Shown: positions 1 through 11,830, counted from the stretch's first letter. The stretch: 64,000 bases of DNA from Seriola aureovittata (GCF_021018895.1 NC_079376.1:18760001-18824000); one strand, 5' to 3'. Notes: generated by a model from the sequence alone, not told the origin. Numbers and translations are program-made.

Positions 1-1200
1 TGTTTTTTAACATTTTCATGCCTCACTATACTATGTTGTTTTCATGCCTTACTATACTATGTTGTTTTTTGACATTTTTATGCCTTACTATACTATGTCA
101 TCTTTTAGCATTTTATGTGTTACTATACTGTCATATTTTTATTGCCTTACTATACTATGTTGTTTTTTTTTAACATTTTCATGCCATACTATACTATGTT
201 GTTTTTTGACATTTTTATGCCTCACTAAACTATTTTTTTTTTTTTTACATTTTCATGCCATACTATACTATGTTGTTTTCATGCCATACTATACTATGTT
301 GTTTTTTTACATTTTCATGCCTTACTATACCGTGATATTTTTCTGCCTTCCTATAGTATGTTGTTTTTTTTAACATTTTTATGCCATACTATACTATGTT
401 GCTTTTTGACATTTTCATGCCTCACATACTGTCATATTTTTATGCCTCACTATACTAGGTTGTTTTTTTGACATTTTCATGCCTCACTATACTGTCATAT
501 TTTTATGCCTCACTATACTAGGTTGTTTTTTTGACATTTTCATGCCTCACTATACTATGTTGTTTTTTGACATTTCTATGCCTTACTATACTGTGTCATC
601 TTTTAGCATTTTTATGCCTCACTATACTGTGATATTTTCATGCCTGACTATACTATGTTGGTTTTTTTTTACACTTTTATGCCTTACTATACTATGTCAT
701 CTTTTAGCATTTTTATGCCTTACTATACTGTGATATTTTTATGCCATACTATAGTATGTTGCTTTTTGACATTTCTATGCCTTACTATACTATGTCATTT
801 TTCATGCCATACTATACTATGTTGTTTTGTGACATTATCATGCCTTACTATACTATGTTGTTTTTTTTAACATTTTTATGCCTTACTATACTGTGATATT
901 TTCATGCCTTACTATACTATGTCATCTATTACCATTTTTATGCCTTACTATACTGTGATATTTTCATGCCTTATTATACTATGTTGTTTTGTGATATTTT
1001 TATGCCTGACTATACTATGTTTTTTTTTTTTACATTTTTATGCCTTATTATACTGTGTTGTTTTTTGACATTTTTATGCCTCATTATACTGTGTTGTTTT
1101 TTGACATTTTCATGCCTTAATATACTATGACCTGTTTTGACAATTTATGCCTCATAATACTATGATATTTTTTTAAACATTTTTATGCCTATGACGTTTT
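1..1200. repeat. AT-rich minisatellite with two alternating unit lengths
   Basis: About 36 imperfect tandem units share the core TATGCCTTACTATACTATG. Spacing between successive ATGCC cores falls into two classes: about 25-27 bp (short) and about 35-39 bp (long). The long form has an extra T-run plus GACATT, roughly 10-11 bp. Short and long units are interspersed, and a short-plus-long dimer of about 63 bp repeats nearly exactly around 441-566. The + strand is T-rich and poor in G. The open frames across the array are low-complexity by-products of the missing stop codons and are not genes. The array starts before the window, so its true length is unknown. Confidence 0.93.
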
Positions 1201-1275
1201 TATGATGTTTTTTGTGATTTCCTAAGGCAAAAAAATCATCAGAGGCATAAAAATGACATAGTATAGTCAGGCCCA
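1200..1275 (-). repeat. single inverted minisatellite unit at the array edge
   Basis: The segment at about 1240-1272 (AGGCATAAAAATGACATAGT and following bases) is the reverse complement of one array unit. It can pair with the last direct units to form a hairpin. This may mark the edge of a mobile element that carried the array, or a small local inversion. Confidence 0.75.
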
Positions 1276-1389
1276 CATAAAATTTTCACCTGAGGGGACC
1301 ATCAAAAGTTTTACATTTCATCCTAAGTTAATTAGTGTCTGTATCAAATTACTTTTAAATAAAGTACAAATGGGAATCACATGGTAGCA

Positions 1390-1545
1390 AAAGAGAAAAA
1401 GTCTTATTCTTTGGGAACCTTGAATGCCTGTCAAAAATTTACTGATAGATGTTTAGATATTTCAGTCTGGTGGACTGGAAGTGGTGGACCAACCAGTAAA
1501 CTGACATTCCCATCCCTAGCATAGAGCCATTTCAGCGCCACAGCA
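1390..1545 (+). repeat. fragment of AGCATGCTAAC-type dispersed repeat (tail end)
   Basis: The text around 1450-1535 (GATATTTCAGTCTGG, GTGGTGGACCAACCAG, GACATTCCCATCCCTAG) matches what I remember of the tail of a repeat common in fish genomes. The body of that repeat is seen at 27003, 59290 and 61540 in this window. Family name not known to me. Confidence 0.5.
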
Positions 1546-3829
1546 TGAAATCCTCCTTTAATCAATCTGAAACTGTTTGCATATTGCACAGTTGTTGCCC
1601 AGACAACACTGATGATTACATGCTCGTGGTCACAAATACAGCAGTGAGGAAATATAGATGAGCGTCCTTCCACAGTTTTCAGTTGTCATATTAAAGAACT
1701 GAACCGTCCTCAACACAATCTGCTTTTAATTTCTTTGCATATACTCTTTGTGTCTATCTTCACCCCTTATGTTACTCTCTTACTGAAGTGTCCTAACACA
1801 TTGAAGGTGAAATGACTTTTGCTCATTTCAGAGTTACATAAACCTGTGGAAGTATGATAATCTTGTGTGTGAGTATTTTGAATTGAACGGTTTTGTAGGA
1901 TCAAAATTATCAACCCACTGCCGCCTATGGGGAATCTGTTGTGCCAAATTTAGTTGCTGGGATTTACCAACACAAAGGGTTCTGACATCTGGGAAGTCCA
2001 GTCTGCACTTGCGTGGGTGGGAGAGGAGTCTTACTCACAGGAAACGCTTGTGCAATATAGTACTAAAAACATCTATTGACAAAGTTTAAGAATGGAGCCC
2101 TTGCCATCACAGGCACATGATATGTATCTTAACAAATATTTTACCTTAAGGTCAGAATTTCTATGTGTATAACAAGCCTGGACTCACAGACTCTCTATAA
2201 TCTCCTCCTGCTTCCCAATTTATATCAAACCACAAAAGATATCACTCAATAAAATCTACATTTTAAAACTGAACTTAGAAGATTTATCAATTTCAGATGA
2301 GTTTTTAATATTTCATTATCAGACAGACACAAACAACTTCCTCACCCACCAAGTCATTTCAGTTTTACTTGTAGGGTTACTATAGGTCATGTGAGTCAGA
2401 CATTGAGGCCTTGAGGGCACTGAACTTTACCATAAGCCGGAAAGACAGCCTTTGAGGCAAAAGTATATCTATTGTTCATACCAGCCATTATGAGTGGGGG
2501 TGAGAAGCAGAAAGAAAGGTTTCAGGATTTTTTATATACATGTGTTTGTCTGCACTACAGGGTGCATGTATTCAAAATTTCATTACGATATTTCAAAAAA
2601 TAAAAGTTTCACAAGGTATGCAAACTGTTTCCACCACTCAGTCATTACGCGTCCATTTTGGCCACTTCCGGCACCTGTACCGTAAATGCGATGATGACTC
2701 ATGTGACCACAGTTGTTTACACAGTTGTTTCAGAGCAGAGACACGAGACACAAGAAGGGGTTAGTTTTTTATAATGTGTGCTGATTGCCACTTACGATAG
2801 TGAAAAGGTTATGTCTTCAAGTCGTACCTTGAACACAGACCCCCACCTCATCTAACGTCTGAATGCCCTTCCTCCTTCAAGCACCTTCCTGCGCACGTGG
2901 CCTGGAGATGAAGCCGGAGATAACGGCAAGTAGTGTTTTCAGTTTGCTGTCTGCTGGAATTCCGGAACAGTACCAGCGGCTGATACCTTAAGACCTCAGC
3001 AAATAAAAGCTTTGCATGGATGCATATCACAATGGGTAAGTGGGAAATTTTCTTTTGGGATTAGTGTGAACTGACCCTGGTGTATGAAACTGCACTGCCA
3101 TCTGCTGTCATAAGACGTGTGGTTACAAACATTCACTTTTAATGCGATACACCATTAACACACCTTAGAACCATTGTTAGACTTGATAAGAGGGAAAAAC
3201 TCCACCTTTTATTCTATAGTTTGACTGATCCCTGTGCTTCATAAGGCAAGGTTTTTTTGTGGAACATGTTATGATTGTGGCTGCATTTTTATAACAAGTA
3301 TTTTATTAACAAGTAGAAATGCCACAGTGTTGTGTTCATAACTTATGTTTATGCCTGCAGTTTGCCAAAGCCTACTTATAATATGCCTGTATACAATGTT
3401 TAGTTGATATTCTTCTTTAGACAAATTTTTATCATGCCTCATACATTTTACATCATTTATACATTTTGTCATGGATAAAAAAATCTCTTCTGCTCTTTCA
3501 GACCAAAGAGCGCCACGCTGACTTCACCCCACAAAAAGACACTTTAGGATACCCATGTAAAACCTCTGACCAACTTCTCATCTTTCCTAGTTTTCCTCTT
3601 CTTAGCAAACATCGTTGGAAACGATTGTGACAAACACGGGTGACATCAGTAAGGTTTCCCACCTTCTCCTTGCTGCCGAGTCCTCTCAGTGGTTCAGTCT
3701 TGTGTTTCTCTGATGCTTCTATGTGACCAGAGAAGGACGACATGAGCAGGACGCTCATAGTACATGACAATCAAAAACATTTATGCTTTGACAAGAATCA
3801 TCAAAGAAGTGGGGGACATCTTAATGTGG
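1546..3829. other. intergenic, no gene recognised
   Basis: Both strands hold only short open frames with no domain I recognise. A slightly GC-richer patch at about 2640-3030 has no convincing exon signals. Confidence 0.5.
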
Positions 3830-4440
3830 GTATTTCACTGCTCTGATGTGTGTGTTTTTGTTTTTCCAAGAGATAATGGATGAAAAATCAGACACTGCAC
3901 TGCACATTTTTTTAGGCTCTATCCAGTCAAATGTAAACACTTGAAACCACTTTCAGTATATTCAAAAGTGATTTTTGTGATTTGATTCACAATGATTTGT
4001 GAGCAAAATGTCAGTCTGGATCACCTGAGCAAACCTTTGAATCCGTTTATAGATTTTAAAATTGAGATAGAGTGCCACTGTGGATAAAAAAGGAAATTAG
4101 ATCATTCCAGTCCCAATCATAGTTACGGGTCTCCATCAAAAAAGTCCTTTTAATCCAAAGGCCTAGACCTCAGGTGTTTCATGGACGACTGCAGCCCCCC
4201 TGGACAACTGGACTTGGCGTCCCCTTTCACCAGCTCTGAATCGTTAGATAAGACAGATGCTCTTAGAGGTGAAATAAAAGAAACAGAACTCTGAGCTACA
4301 CTCTGAGCATGTGGATCATGAGTCCTCAACAGAGCCAGGGGGTAATAAGGCACCTGCTTTGGACTGTGACATGACAACGTCTTGTGCATCAATCCTGTAG
4401 TTGTAAGGGTAACTGTGTCTTTCCTTGCAAATATGCTAAT
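3830..4440 (+). pseudogene. decayed duplicate of the S100PBP first coding exon
   Basis: This stretch aligns with the start of the intact S100PBP gene downstream. Similarity begins in intron 1 sequence just before the exon (TGTGTGTTTTTGTTTTTC is shared with 7870-7888) and continues through the splice acceptor and an ATG at 3876. It then follows the equivalents of the KKRK nuclear-signal region, the YSPPG segment and the TDALR segment. An indel shifts the frame and a TGA at 3942-3944 stops translation after 22 codons; further indels and stops follow. Near 4385 the match leaves the exon and continues with sequence like parental intron 3 (TAACTGTGTCTTTCCTTG here, CAACTGTGTCTATCCTTG near 10012), so roughly 1.5 kb is deleted relative to the parent. 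Retained intron sequence means duplication at DNA level, not retrotransposition. Confidence 0.85.
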
Positions 4441-4729
4441 GGCATTGTTTATCGAGGCAGTACTCTGATCCTGAAAAGATCTGTGGATCATCAGGACATT
4501 GTTGATGTAGACAGTTTATTTGTGGGTTTGTCTGGGTTTTCTCTCATTTGTGGGTGATCTCACCACAGAAAACAATGACTTGTATTTTACACCACATCAT
4601 CAAATGGAAAACAAAATTCAATCTCTTCTAATCAACATTTAGGGAACTTGTCTCTTTTTAAACAAGAAGATCACTCAGAGAAATTCAGAAATGACAGAAT
4701 ATCTTTCTTATTTTGTCTCTCACCAGTGC

Positions 4730-4990
4730 ACAGCCTCCGTGTTGGGATCCTCAACAGTTTTCAACTACTGTATTTCCTCATAATGTGGTCAGGGTCTTCA
4801 TTTACCTCAACTGCTGTATATCACAGGCCTTTATTTGAAGCAGGCTTTTATTAGAGGCAGGTCTTAATTTCTAATTCTCTCTGTTTCATACGTATAACTG
4901 ACCATATTGATGTTTTAGTACGAAGCATCATTTTCATTCACTCCTTTTTGCTGTGTTAAAGTTACTGGTTTATGTCCAGCTAAGACATGT
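4730..4990. repeat. possible dispersed repeat fragment
   Basis: The near-duplicated phrase GGCCTTTATTTGAAGCAGG / GGCTTTTATTAGAGGCAGG resembles a fish dispersed repeat I recall, possibly hAT-related. Boundaries and family are uncertain. Confidence 0.3.
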
Positions 4991-5267
4991 ACCTAGTCTT
5001 CTTTGAAAAAATTCTCTAAACCTCGGGACAAATGCGCTAAGTTGGCAACACTGCAGGCTGTAAACGCCCCTGCAATAGAACCTGTGTTGAAAGAGCAATG
5101 GCCAGTGAGGAAACTTTAACTCAGTTGCGTTCCATTTGGCTGACCAATGGTGGAATATAATTGATCAGTCAGTCGGGGACATTTGTGATTATAGGGCTAG
5201 CTTCGCTGTTGTAGTCCAGCCAAAAATATTGGGACCTTGGCAAAGTGCTTCAGAGTTGTGTACAATG

Positions 5268-5335
5268 ACAATAATGTACCTGTGTGTTAGGTCAGAGGGA
5301 TGTTGCCAATTTCTGAATGTAATGATCTTTAAGGG
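5268..5335 (-). pseudogene. inverted fragment of the penultimate S100PBP exon
   Basis: The reverse complement resembles 10690-10760 of the intact gene, covering the QWQHPSDLT coding region and the following splice donor with GTACAT. Read as + strand shadows, both loci give similar peptides (MYLCVRSEGCC here, MYLFVRSDGCC at the parent). It is too short and mutated to be functional. Confidence 0.7.
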
Positions 5336-5385
5336 AGGGTAATAATGACATGCCCTTCATAACCAGAAATGAGACAACAAAATAA

Positions 5386-5436
5386 AGGAGCCTGTACAGC
5401 TTTTGGCTTGCCATTCATCAAAGGAGATGTTTGGCT
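5386..5436 (-). pseudogene. inverted fragment of the last S100PBP exon
   Basis: On the - strand this encodes NISFDEWQAKSCTG, which matches TISLDEWQAKNCTA of the last exon of the intact gene. A hand alignment over 42 bases gave 33 identities, including an 11-base perfect run. On the - strand this last-exon piece lies upstream of the penultimate-exon piece, so the exon order is reversed relative to the gene and one simple inversion cannot explain the pair. Confidence 0.75.
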
Positions 5437-6384
5437 TTTGTTTACTTTTGTTTATACTGGTGATCATAAAGTGACAGAGCCTGGTCTTTCTTAAAGTAAG
5501 GAGAATTAATGAATGATGTATGTGAAGCTCAGCAGTGGTCAATCAATTACACATTGCAATTGTGTCAAAGAACTGTAGTGGGCAGTGCTGACACATATTG
5601 GTTATTACAGATCAGACCACTGAAATTAAAGTAGAATTGTGTCTACAAAAGTACTTCTTCCTTGTCTGTAATATCAAATAAAATCATAGTTTAACACTTA
5701 ATGTTCCAAGTGTTGCTGTTGTTGTGCTGTTACTGTTTGCCTTAATGAGCTGGGTATATGATCCCTTATCAAACTCATATTCATATTTCAAATGTTTTGA
5801 TCTTTTAAGGTTATTTTTTCAGTAGTTCCTGATATTAATTAATGTAAAATTGACACTAGAACTGCTCATGATTTGTACATCAATATCAGGATCAAGCTAA
5901 TTTCTTTTTCCTTTTTTGAACAAAATACATTAATATCCAGGTAAAGTAAGTAATATGCAATGAAATGCAGACGATGAACTTAATAATACAGTATAATACA
6001 GTGTGTATGTTTTGCTCACTAGGGGTAAATCATATACTCATTGCATCCATTGTATCCAAGAACCATATTATTTATAGTGACATTGTAAAATATGATGTAA
6101 AATGTTTTTTGAAAAAGTTTTTGTATAGCAGAAACTAATTCAGGTTGCTACAGTAAACCCCGTGTGATAATGATATACACAAACCATTTTTGTTTTATCG
6201 TATTGGTTTAGGTTTTGTCTTAATAACAGAATAGAGAAAATTAATTGTCAAACTTCTACAGTGAGACATTTTTTTCGGTGAGCTTTCAACGATCCCCTCT
6301 CTCTTGGTCACGTCAGATTTTTGAGATTTCATATTGCAGCTGATATTGTAAATGAAATGTTGACAACAATAGAAGGTAGAAATG
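5437..6384. other. intergenic, nothing recognised
   Basis: AT-rich sequence without a supportable open frame, exon or repeat call. Confidence 0.5.
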
Positions 6385-6483
6385 GAACATCGGCCCCGCC
6401 CCACGTTACTTCCCTGTGCACAGTGTTGTGTCATGCACCTGTGCGCGTGGCTGACAGACCGGAGCTAGTGTGAGGACCAGCAG
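6385..6483 (+). promoter_or_regulatory. S100PBP: likely S100PBP promoter and noncoding exon 1
   Basis: A GC box (GGCCCCGCCCC at 6392-6402) and an ETS-like ACTTCC stand out from AT-rich surroundings. About 80 bases later a strong splice donor follows (CCAGCAG then GTAACT at 6484). The first coding exon begins with an acceptor two bases before its ATG, so an upstream noncoding exon must exist, and this is the best candidate. The transcription start is not determined. Confidence 0.5.
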
Positions 6484-7892
6484 GTAACTTATTTTTTTTT
6501 ACTGTGGTGACTAGCCTAAGGAGGTGAGTTTAATTCAGTGCCGTTACATTCTGGCAGAGCCTTGATATTAAATCTGATGGCTGACATGACCTTAGCTCAA
6601 GTTACAGCTTACAGGTGACTTAAATTTAAATTATCGGCAGCTTTAATGGAGTTAGCTAGCTAACATTAGCTAAAGCCTGCATTGCTAACGCGAGTGCCCG
6701 CCGAGTTTTTCTACCGCTGAAAATCACCTTGTTCCCTACGGTTGTTTAGCTGAATGTTGGTAATGTTTACGTTTAAACAGTAGCTAATGTATTGATAAGA
6801 TAAGTTGACAAATTACCAACTCCTCCAAGTCTTTTTTTTTTTTTTTATTAATTTTTTAATCACCAAGCGTATTAAATGTTTGGGCGAAGGACCTAATTAA
6901 ATACTAACCATAAGTAAACTGCTGACATGTTGGTTAATCTTAAACTTTTAGCTTCTTTCTAGAAAATTATGACGACACGTTTAAAATTTAGCGGGGAAAA
7001 GCCTAACTGTGTTGTGATATAACCTAGCTAATGTTTTGTTTTGTATGCACATGGGACATTTATAGGCTATGCTACCAATTACTTACGTTTTTAAACCCAA
7101 GACATTGTAGTTTTGAGTACTGCGCCTTTTAGTTGCCCCATTTAGTTTCATTTAAATCATCCCGACATTTTGTGTGTTCGGGGAAAATGACTTGCACTGT
7201 TTATCTTTGAATTGAATTTAAACCAGCAAGTGAGTGATGAGGTCATCTCTGACTTACTCGGTGTTAGGTTTACTTCTCTAAGGAATCAGTGCAGATTTGT
7301 GCAAACATAGCCAATAGGTGGGGTACAGAAATACCCCATTGCCAGCTTGTAAAGGCAGGGATAAATCACTTTATGGCTTTCGTAATATTTTAACGGGTCC
7401 TCAAGCCGTCCAGTACTGAGTTCTGTGAAGTAATCCTGCACCTCCACAGTGGTGTCTGCTGTGAGACTGTTGTCAAGATAACTCATTCTATGCACATAAA
7501 CCTTATTTCTCCCAATAAGATAGGCCTAAGTGTTGCCACACTACAGACGTTTTTTCTTGGGTGGATCTATGAGAAATGTAGAGAAAGAATTTGTGGACAT
7601 GGCCCATTCAGTCCAAAGGGAGTTGCAGCAAAAGTTATCTTTAAAACTTGGGTTCATTTATTAGTGTTGAAACTTTTTGTATCATATGGAGGATCTAATG
7701 AGCACAAATATTTTTTACTTTTCTTGATATACTTGAGTATTTTCTGTTGATAAAGTAAAAATATTTATGCATACAGAGTATTTATTTTACTTTAATTCAG
7801 TTAGATTACTTATTGATTTTTATTTTTGCTCAATTAAGATCTTACTGGGGGTATTTAACTGATCTGATTTGTGTGTTTTTGTTTTTCAACAG
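6484..7892 (+). other. S100PBP: S100PBP intron 1
   Basis: It lies between the candidate exon-1 donor and the acceptor TTTTTCAACAG at 7882-7892. It contains a perfect 14-bp palindrome GTTAGCTAGCTAAC at 6651-6664 and a poly-T run near 6832. No coding exon was seen. Confidence 0.45.
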
Positions 7893-7894
7893 AC

Positions 7895-9109
7895 ATGGAT
7901 GAAAAGGCACGCTCAAAGAGCACCATTTTCATAAGGCTCAATCCGTCTGAATGTGAACACTTGAAACCTCTTTCTGTGTATTCAAAGATGATCACAGGTG
8001 ACCAAAAAGCCAGTCTGGATGAGCCAAGAAAGTTTTCAAATCCATTTATAAACTTTAAAATTGAAGTAGTGAACAACTGTGTGAAAAAAAGGAAATTAGA
8101 ACATTCCAGTCCCGATGATGGTTATGAGTCTCCAGCCAAAAGGTCCTTTAGTCCAGAGGCTTTGTCCCCAGACCTTGGGTGCTTCGTGGATGACTACAGC
8201 CCCCCTGGAAGACCGGACTCAGGCATCTCTGCATCAATAGAGAAGACAGATGCTCTTAGGAGTGAAATAAAAGAAACTGTGAACTCTAAGCTATGCTCTG
8301 AACATGTGGGTTGTGGGACCTCAACAGAGCCAAAGGGTTATAAGGGGACCAAGCCACGCAGTTTTAAGCATGAGGAGGTGGTCTTAAATCTGGCACCTGC
8401 TTTTGACGGTGACGTTGACGACATGTTGTGTCTCAATCCTGTTGGCACTCATTCTGCTGGAGGATTTTCTAAAAATGTAAAGAGCTGCAAGAGTAGCAGC
8501 CTATTTCAAAATAACCCAGTCTTAATTTCCACTGTGGCACATGGACGAGAATTGGAAAGACGAGATGGGCAAGTGGACGAAGAACGAGCGGGGCTGAAGA
8601 AAGAGATGCATCTAAATGCAAAAGATGAGGAAGCAGACAAGGGTTATTTCTCCATGTCCTATATTAAGGACCCTAAAACAGGGAAGAGCCCCCGTCAGCT
8701 GTCCACAGCTGCCTTTAGCTCCCTGCACAGGATAGGTGAGGTTGAGGGGCCACAGGATGAATACCATCCTGAAAGTTCATCTGAACAAGCTATGCTGTGT
8801 GAACAGCACAATTCTTTCCCAGAGAGTGATTTGTCTCCAATTGTTAGTGGACCACTGGAGTCTGTGAACTCAGATTCCTTAGATGGTGATGTTGACGATA
8901 TGTGGAAGATCGGACCCCCGATATTTGAATCATCGTTGTGCCACAGCGTCGCAGTGAAGTTAAATGCTGATAGTGAGAAAAGTAGACAGGTGACAGAGGA
9001 GGTGCGCGCAGATGTGATGGAGCCTATCGATGTGTGTCACACCACACACGGTGGGGAGGAAGCCACTTTAGACTCCAGTTATGAAACCACCTTACCTCTC
9101 CAAGTACGG
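7895..9109 (+). CDS. S100PBP: S100PBP coding exon 1 (residues 1-405)
   Basis: The acceptor is TTTTTCAACAG ending at 7892 and the ATG follows two bases later. The donor is CGG then GTAAGT at 9110, phase 0. The exon carries the disordered N-terminal region, the nuclear signal and both DGDVDDM motifs. The open frame runs on past the donor to 9298, but that extension is intron sequence. Confidence 0.88.
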
Positions 9110-10984
9110 GTAAGTTGTCTCAGCTGTACTGCCTCATCAGGTACTGATGATGTGGTCCTACCTACATGTAGTTATGTTTATTTACCAAGCTCATTTTCAA
9201 CAGTATATAGTGTGTGTACTGTATGTTCACACCCATGCTCTCTGCTTTTTCAAGGTGAAATCAGTTGTGATGGTTCCCAACCAGCACACCACCAGTAAAC
9301 CAGGGGCATTTGCTCTGCCAGATCAGAAGGCTAAACCTACCAGGCTAAAACCGTATGAGAGAGTTTCCCAGAGTGTTGAATGTGTCCGCAGGAGTCAAAG
9401 GTACTACAGTTGCTTCACCACTAAGGGGAGCAATATGACCACATCAAACACAATGTGGTACACTGTCTAAATTCGGATCCTTCCCTTAGAACACTTGCAT
9501 GTAGCACACTATGTGCTGAATGGAAGTGTGTGAATTTAGGCAGGGTGGTGTTGTCTATAGACTGTATTTAGAGATGGACGTAGCCTCTGACGCCACCCAT
9601 AGGTTTCCAAAAAGTAGGTTTGAAGCTCAGATTGAGCTGTACCTAACCTAACTCCTGGTCAATCCAAAAATTTGCAAAGAGGTGAAGTGTGTGTAGAACC
9701 GAGACTTTGGTGCATGCTGGTGTGGCAAGCATACACTCACCCACCTGTCACTCAAAGTGATATCCCTCAATAATGCCTATCTTTAAGTTTTAATAAAATT
9801 TACACAGCGACCGTTGAGGGTGAGAAGTGTCCAGTGTTCTACACAACATTTTTGTTTGTTTTGAGTACAACATCCTGGTACTTGCAGTGCACTGCATGTT
9901 GCCATAATTTTCGGTGTGAGCACACTTATGCACCCCAAATAGCAAGTGTAAGTACAGAAGAATGCCAAGACACAATGTGGGAGTTTTGGCATTGGTTTAG
10001 TGGTTGTAATGGCAACTGTGTCTATCCTTGATAATAGTCTCATATTTTTACCAGTCTGCCTTTTTGTGTCAAAGTGGCTATAGGGTTGATATCATATCAT
10101 ATTAATCGATCATGATTTTGCTTTCCTGTACTCATATCTTGCTGTCTAAAGCATGAAGCATGTCTTTGTATGGTTGACCTCAGTTAAGATATTGTCTTTT
10201 TTTTTTTTTTTTTCAGGCCGACGATGTTTGACACAAAGGTGGACTGGGAACATGGAAGAAGGAGTTATGTTCATGCTGTCACCAGACACATGACTGAGAA
10301 ACCAGGAACAGCCAAAGGTATGAACCTGAGCTTTACCAGCAACCTTAGAGAATAACACTGAGAAAGCCTTTAATGGCATTGCTTGCAGTATGCTGTACTT
10401 TGATTCTCCACTAATTTGAGAATATGAGTGTAGGGCTGGATGATGTCGCCTAAAGTCTATCACTTTGAATGTGAATGGCATTTTGTTTGTTTTCTAACAT
10501 TATTGTGATTTTTGAAGGGTATTTCACTTGTACCTCCATCCTTCACTACATTTTGTTGTCCATCAGAGTAAATAAAAATGTTTATCTTTTAAATCTGTTT
10601 TTTCAAAAGAACACATTTTATGTTTTCTCAAGATGTCATGTCTGAGCTGTTAAACCTGATGACCCATGTGGCGGACCAGAGCGCCAACCTCAGAGAGAGA
10701 CAGTGGCAGCATCCATCGGACCTTACAAAAAGGTACATCATCATGTCATTTGGTTCTTTATAGTTATGAAGAAGTGTGGATTTAAAACAGTCTGAGGACA
10801 TACCTGTTTCAAGCAATGTAAAACATGTGGCTCAGCATCTGTGCTTATTTTCAGGAATTATCAGAGACGATGGGGCAATATCACTCCGACAATCTCTCTG
10901 GATGAATGGCAGGCAAAGAACTGTACAGCCCATAAACGATTTGCACAGGTCCCAAAGATTTTTGAGAGGAGTCCATTTCCTTAA
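7895..10984 (+). CDS. S100PBP: S100P-binding protein (S100PBP) homologue
   Basis: Coding exons are 7895-9109, 9255-9400, 10217-10317, 10633-10732 and 10855-10984. All introns have GT-AG ends and the phases agree, giving 1692 bases and 563 residues. The C-terminal block has WQHPSDLT (residues 512-519), RNYQRR (521-526) and DEW (537-539), and ends in RSPFP. This matches what I recall of the human protein C-terminus (WQHPSDLTTRNYARR, then LTQW). The first 405 residues are low-complexity, acidic and Ser/Pro-rich, with a bipartite nuclear signal (KKRK 64-67, AKR 81-83) and a duplicated DGDVDDM motif (171-177 and 330-336). The human protein is shorter (408 residues). The family is nuclear and was named for binding the calcium sensor S100P; its molecular role is poorly defined. 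The start is the first ATG after the acceptor. It is convergent with FNDC5 on the other strand. Confidence 0.88.
9255..9400 (+). CDS. S100PBP: S100PBP coding exon 2
   Basis: The acceptor is CTTTTTCAAG ending at 9254 and the donor is CAAAG then GTACTA. It encodes VKSVVMVPNQ and the region leading to CVRRSQ. Length is 146 bases, ending in phase 2. The VVMVPNQ start resembles the VIPVLQTK stretch I recall before the human C-terminal block. Confidence 0.8.
9570..9800. repeat. dispersed repeat in an S100PBP intron
   Basis: Phrases such as GTAGCCTCTGACGCCACCCA and CCCACCTGTCACTCAAAGTG recall a repeat seen in many fish genomes. Only one copy is visible here, so the call rests on memory. Confidence 0.4.
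10217..10317 (+). CDS. S100PBP: S100PBP coding exon 3
   Basis: A long poly-T tract precedes the acceptor TTTCAG at 10216; the donor GTATGA starts at 10318. It encodes the RPTMFDTKVDW and SYVHAVTRHM segment, equivalent to LYLRSVIAHI in the human protein as I recall it. Confidence 0.85.
10633..10732 (+). CDS. S100PBP: S100PBP coding exon 4 (HPSDLT block)
   Basis: The acceptor is TTTTCTCAAG and the donor is AAAAG then GTACAT. It encodes VMSELLNLM and QWQHPSDLTK, the most recognisable family signature. Confidence 0.9.
10855..10984 (+). CDS. S100PBP: S100PBP last coding exon
   Basis: The acceptor is TTATTTTCAG and the stop codon TAA is at 10982-10984. It encodes NYQRRWGN, ISLDEWQAKNCT and the terminal RSPFP. 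Confidence 0.9.

Positions 10985-11830
<846 letters not shown>

Noticed and set aside
44..870. Several + strand open frames rich in MPYYT-type repeats
   Set aside because: They are translations of the minisatellite in different frames; no codon bias or conserved domain, and the same unit reads open in more than one frame.
1..1200. CRISPR array
   Set aside because: Units are contiguous with no unique spacers, and the genome is eukaryotic.
4150..4491. 113-residue - strand open frame
   Set aside because: It is the antisense shadow of the S100PBP pseudogene.
7871..7894. Upstream extension of the S100PBP frame before the ATG at 7895
   Set aside because: It starts at GTG and runs through the splice acceptor TTTTTCAACAG, so it is intron sequence.
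9110..9298. Extension of the long S100PBP frame beyond the donor
   Set aside because: A strong GTAAGT donor at 9110 and an in-phase exon at 9255 explain the end of the coding exon.
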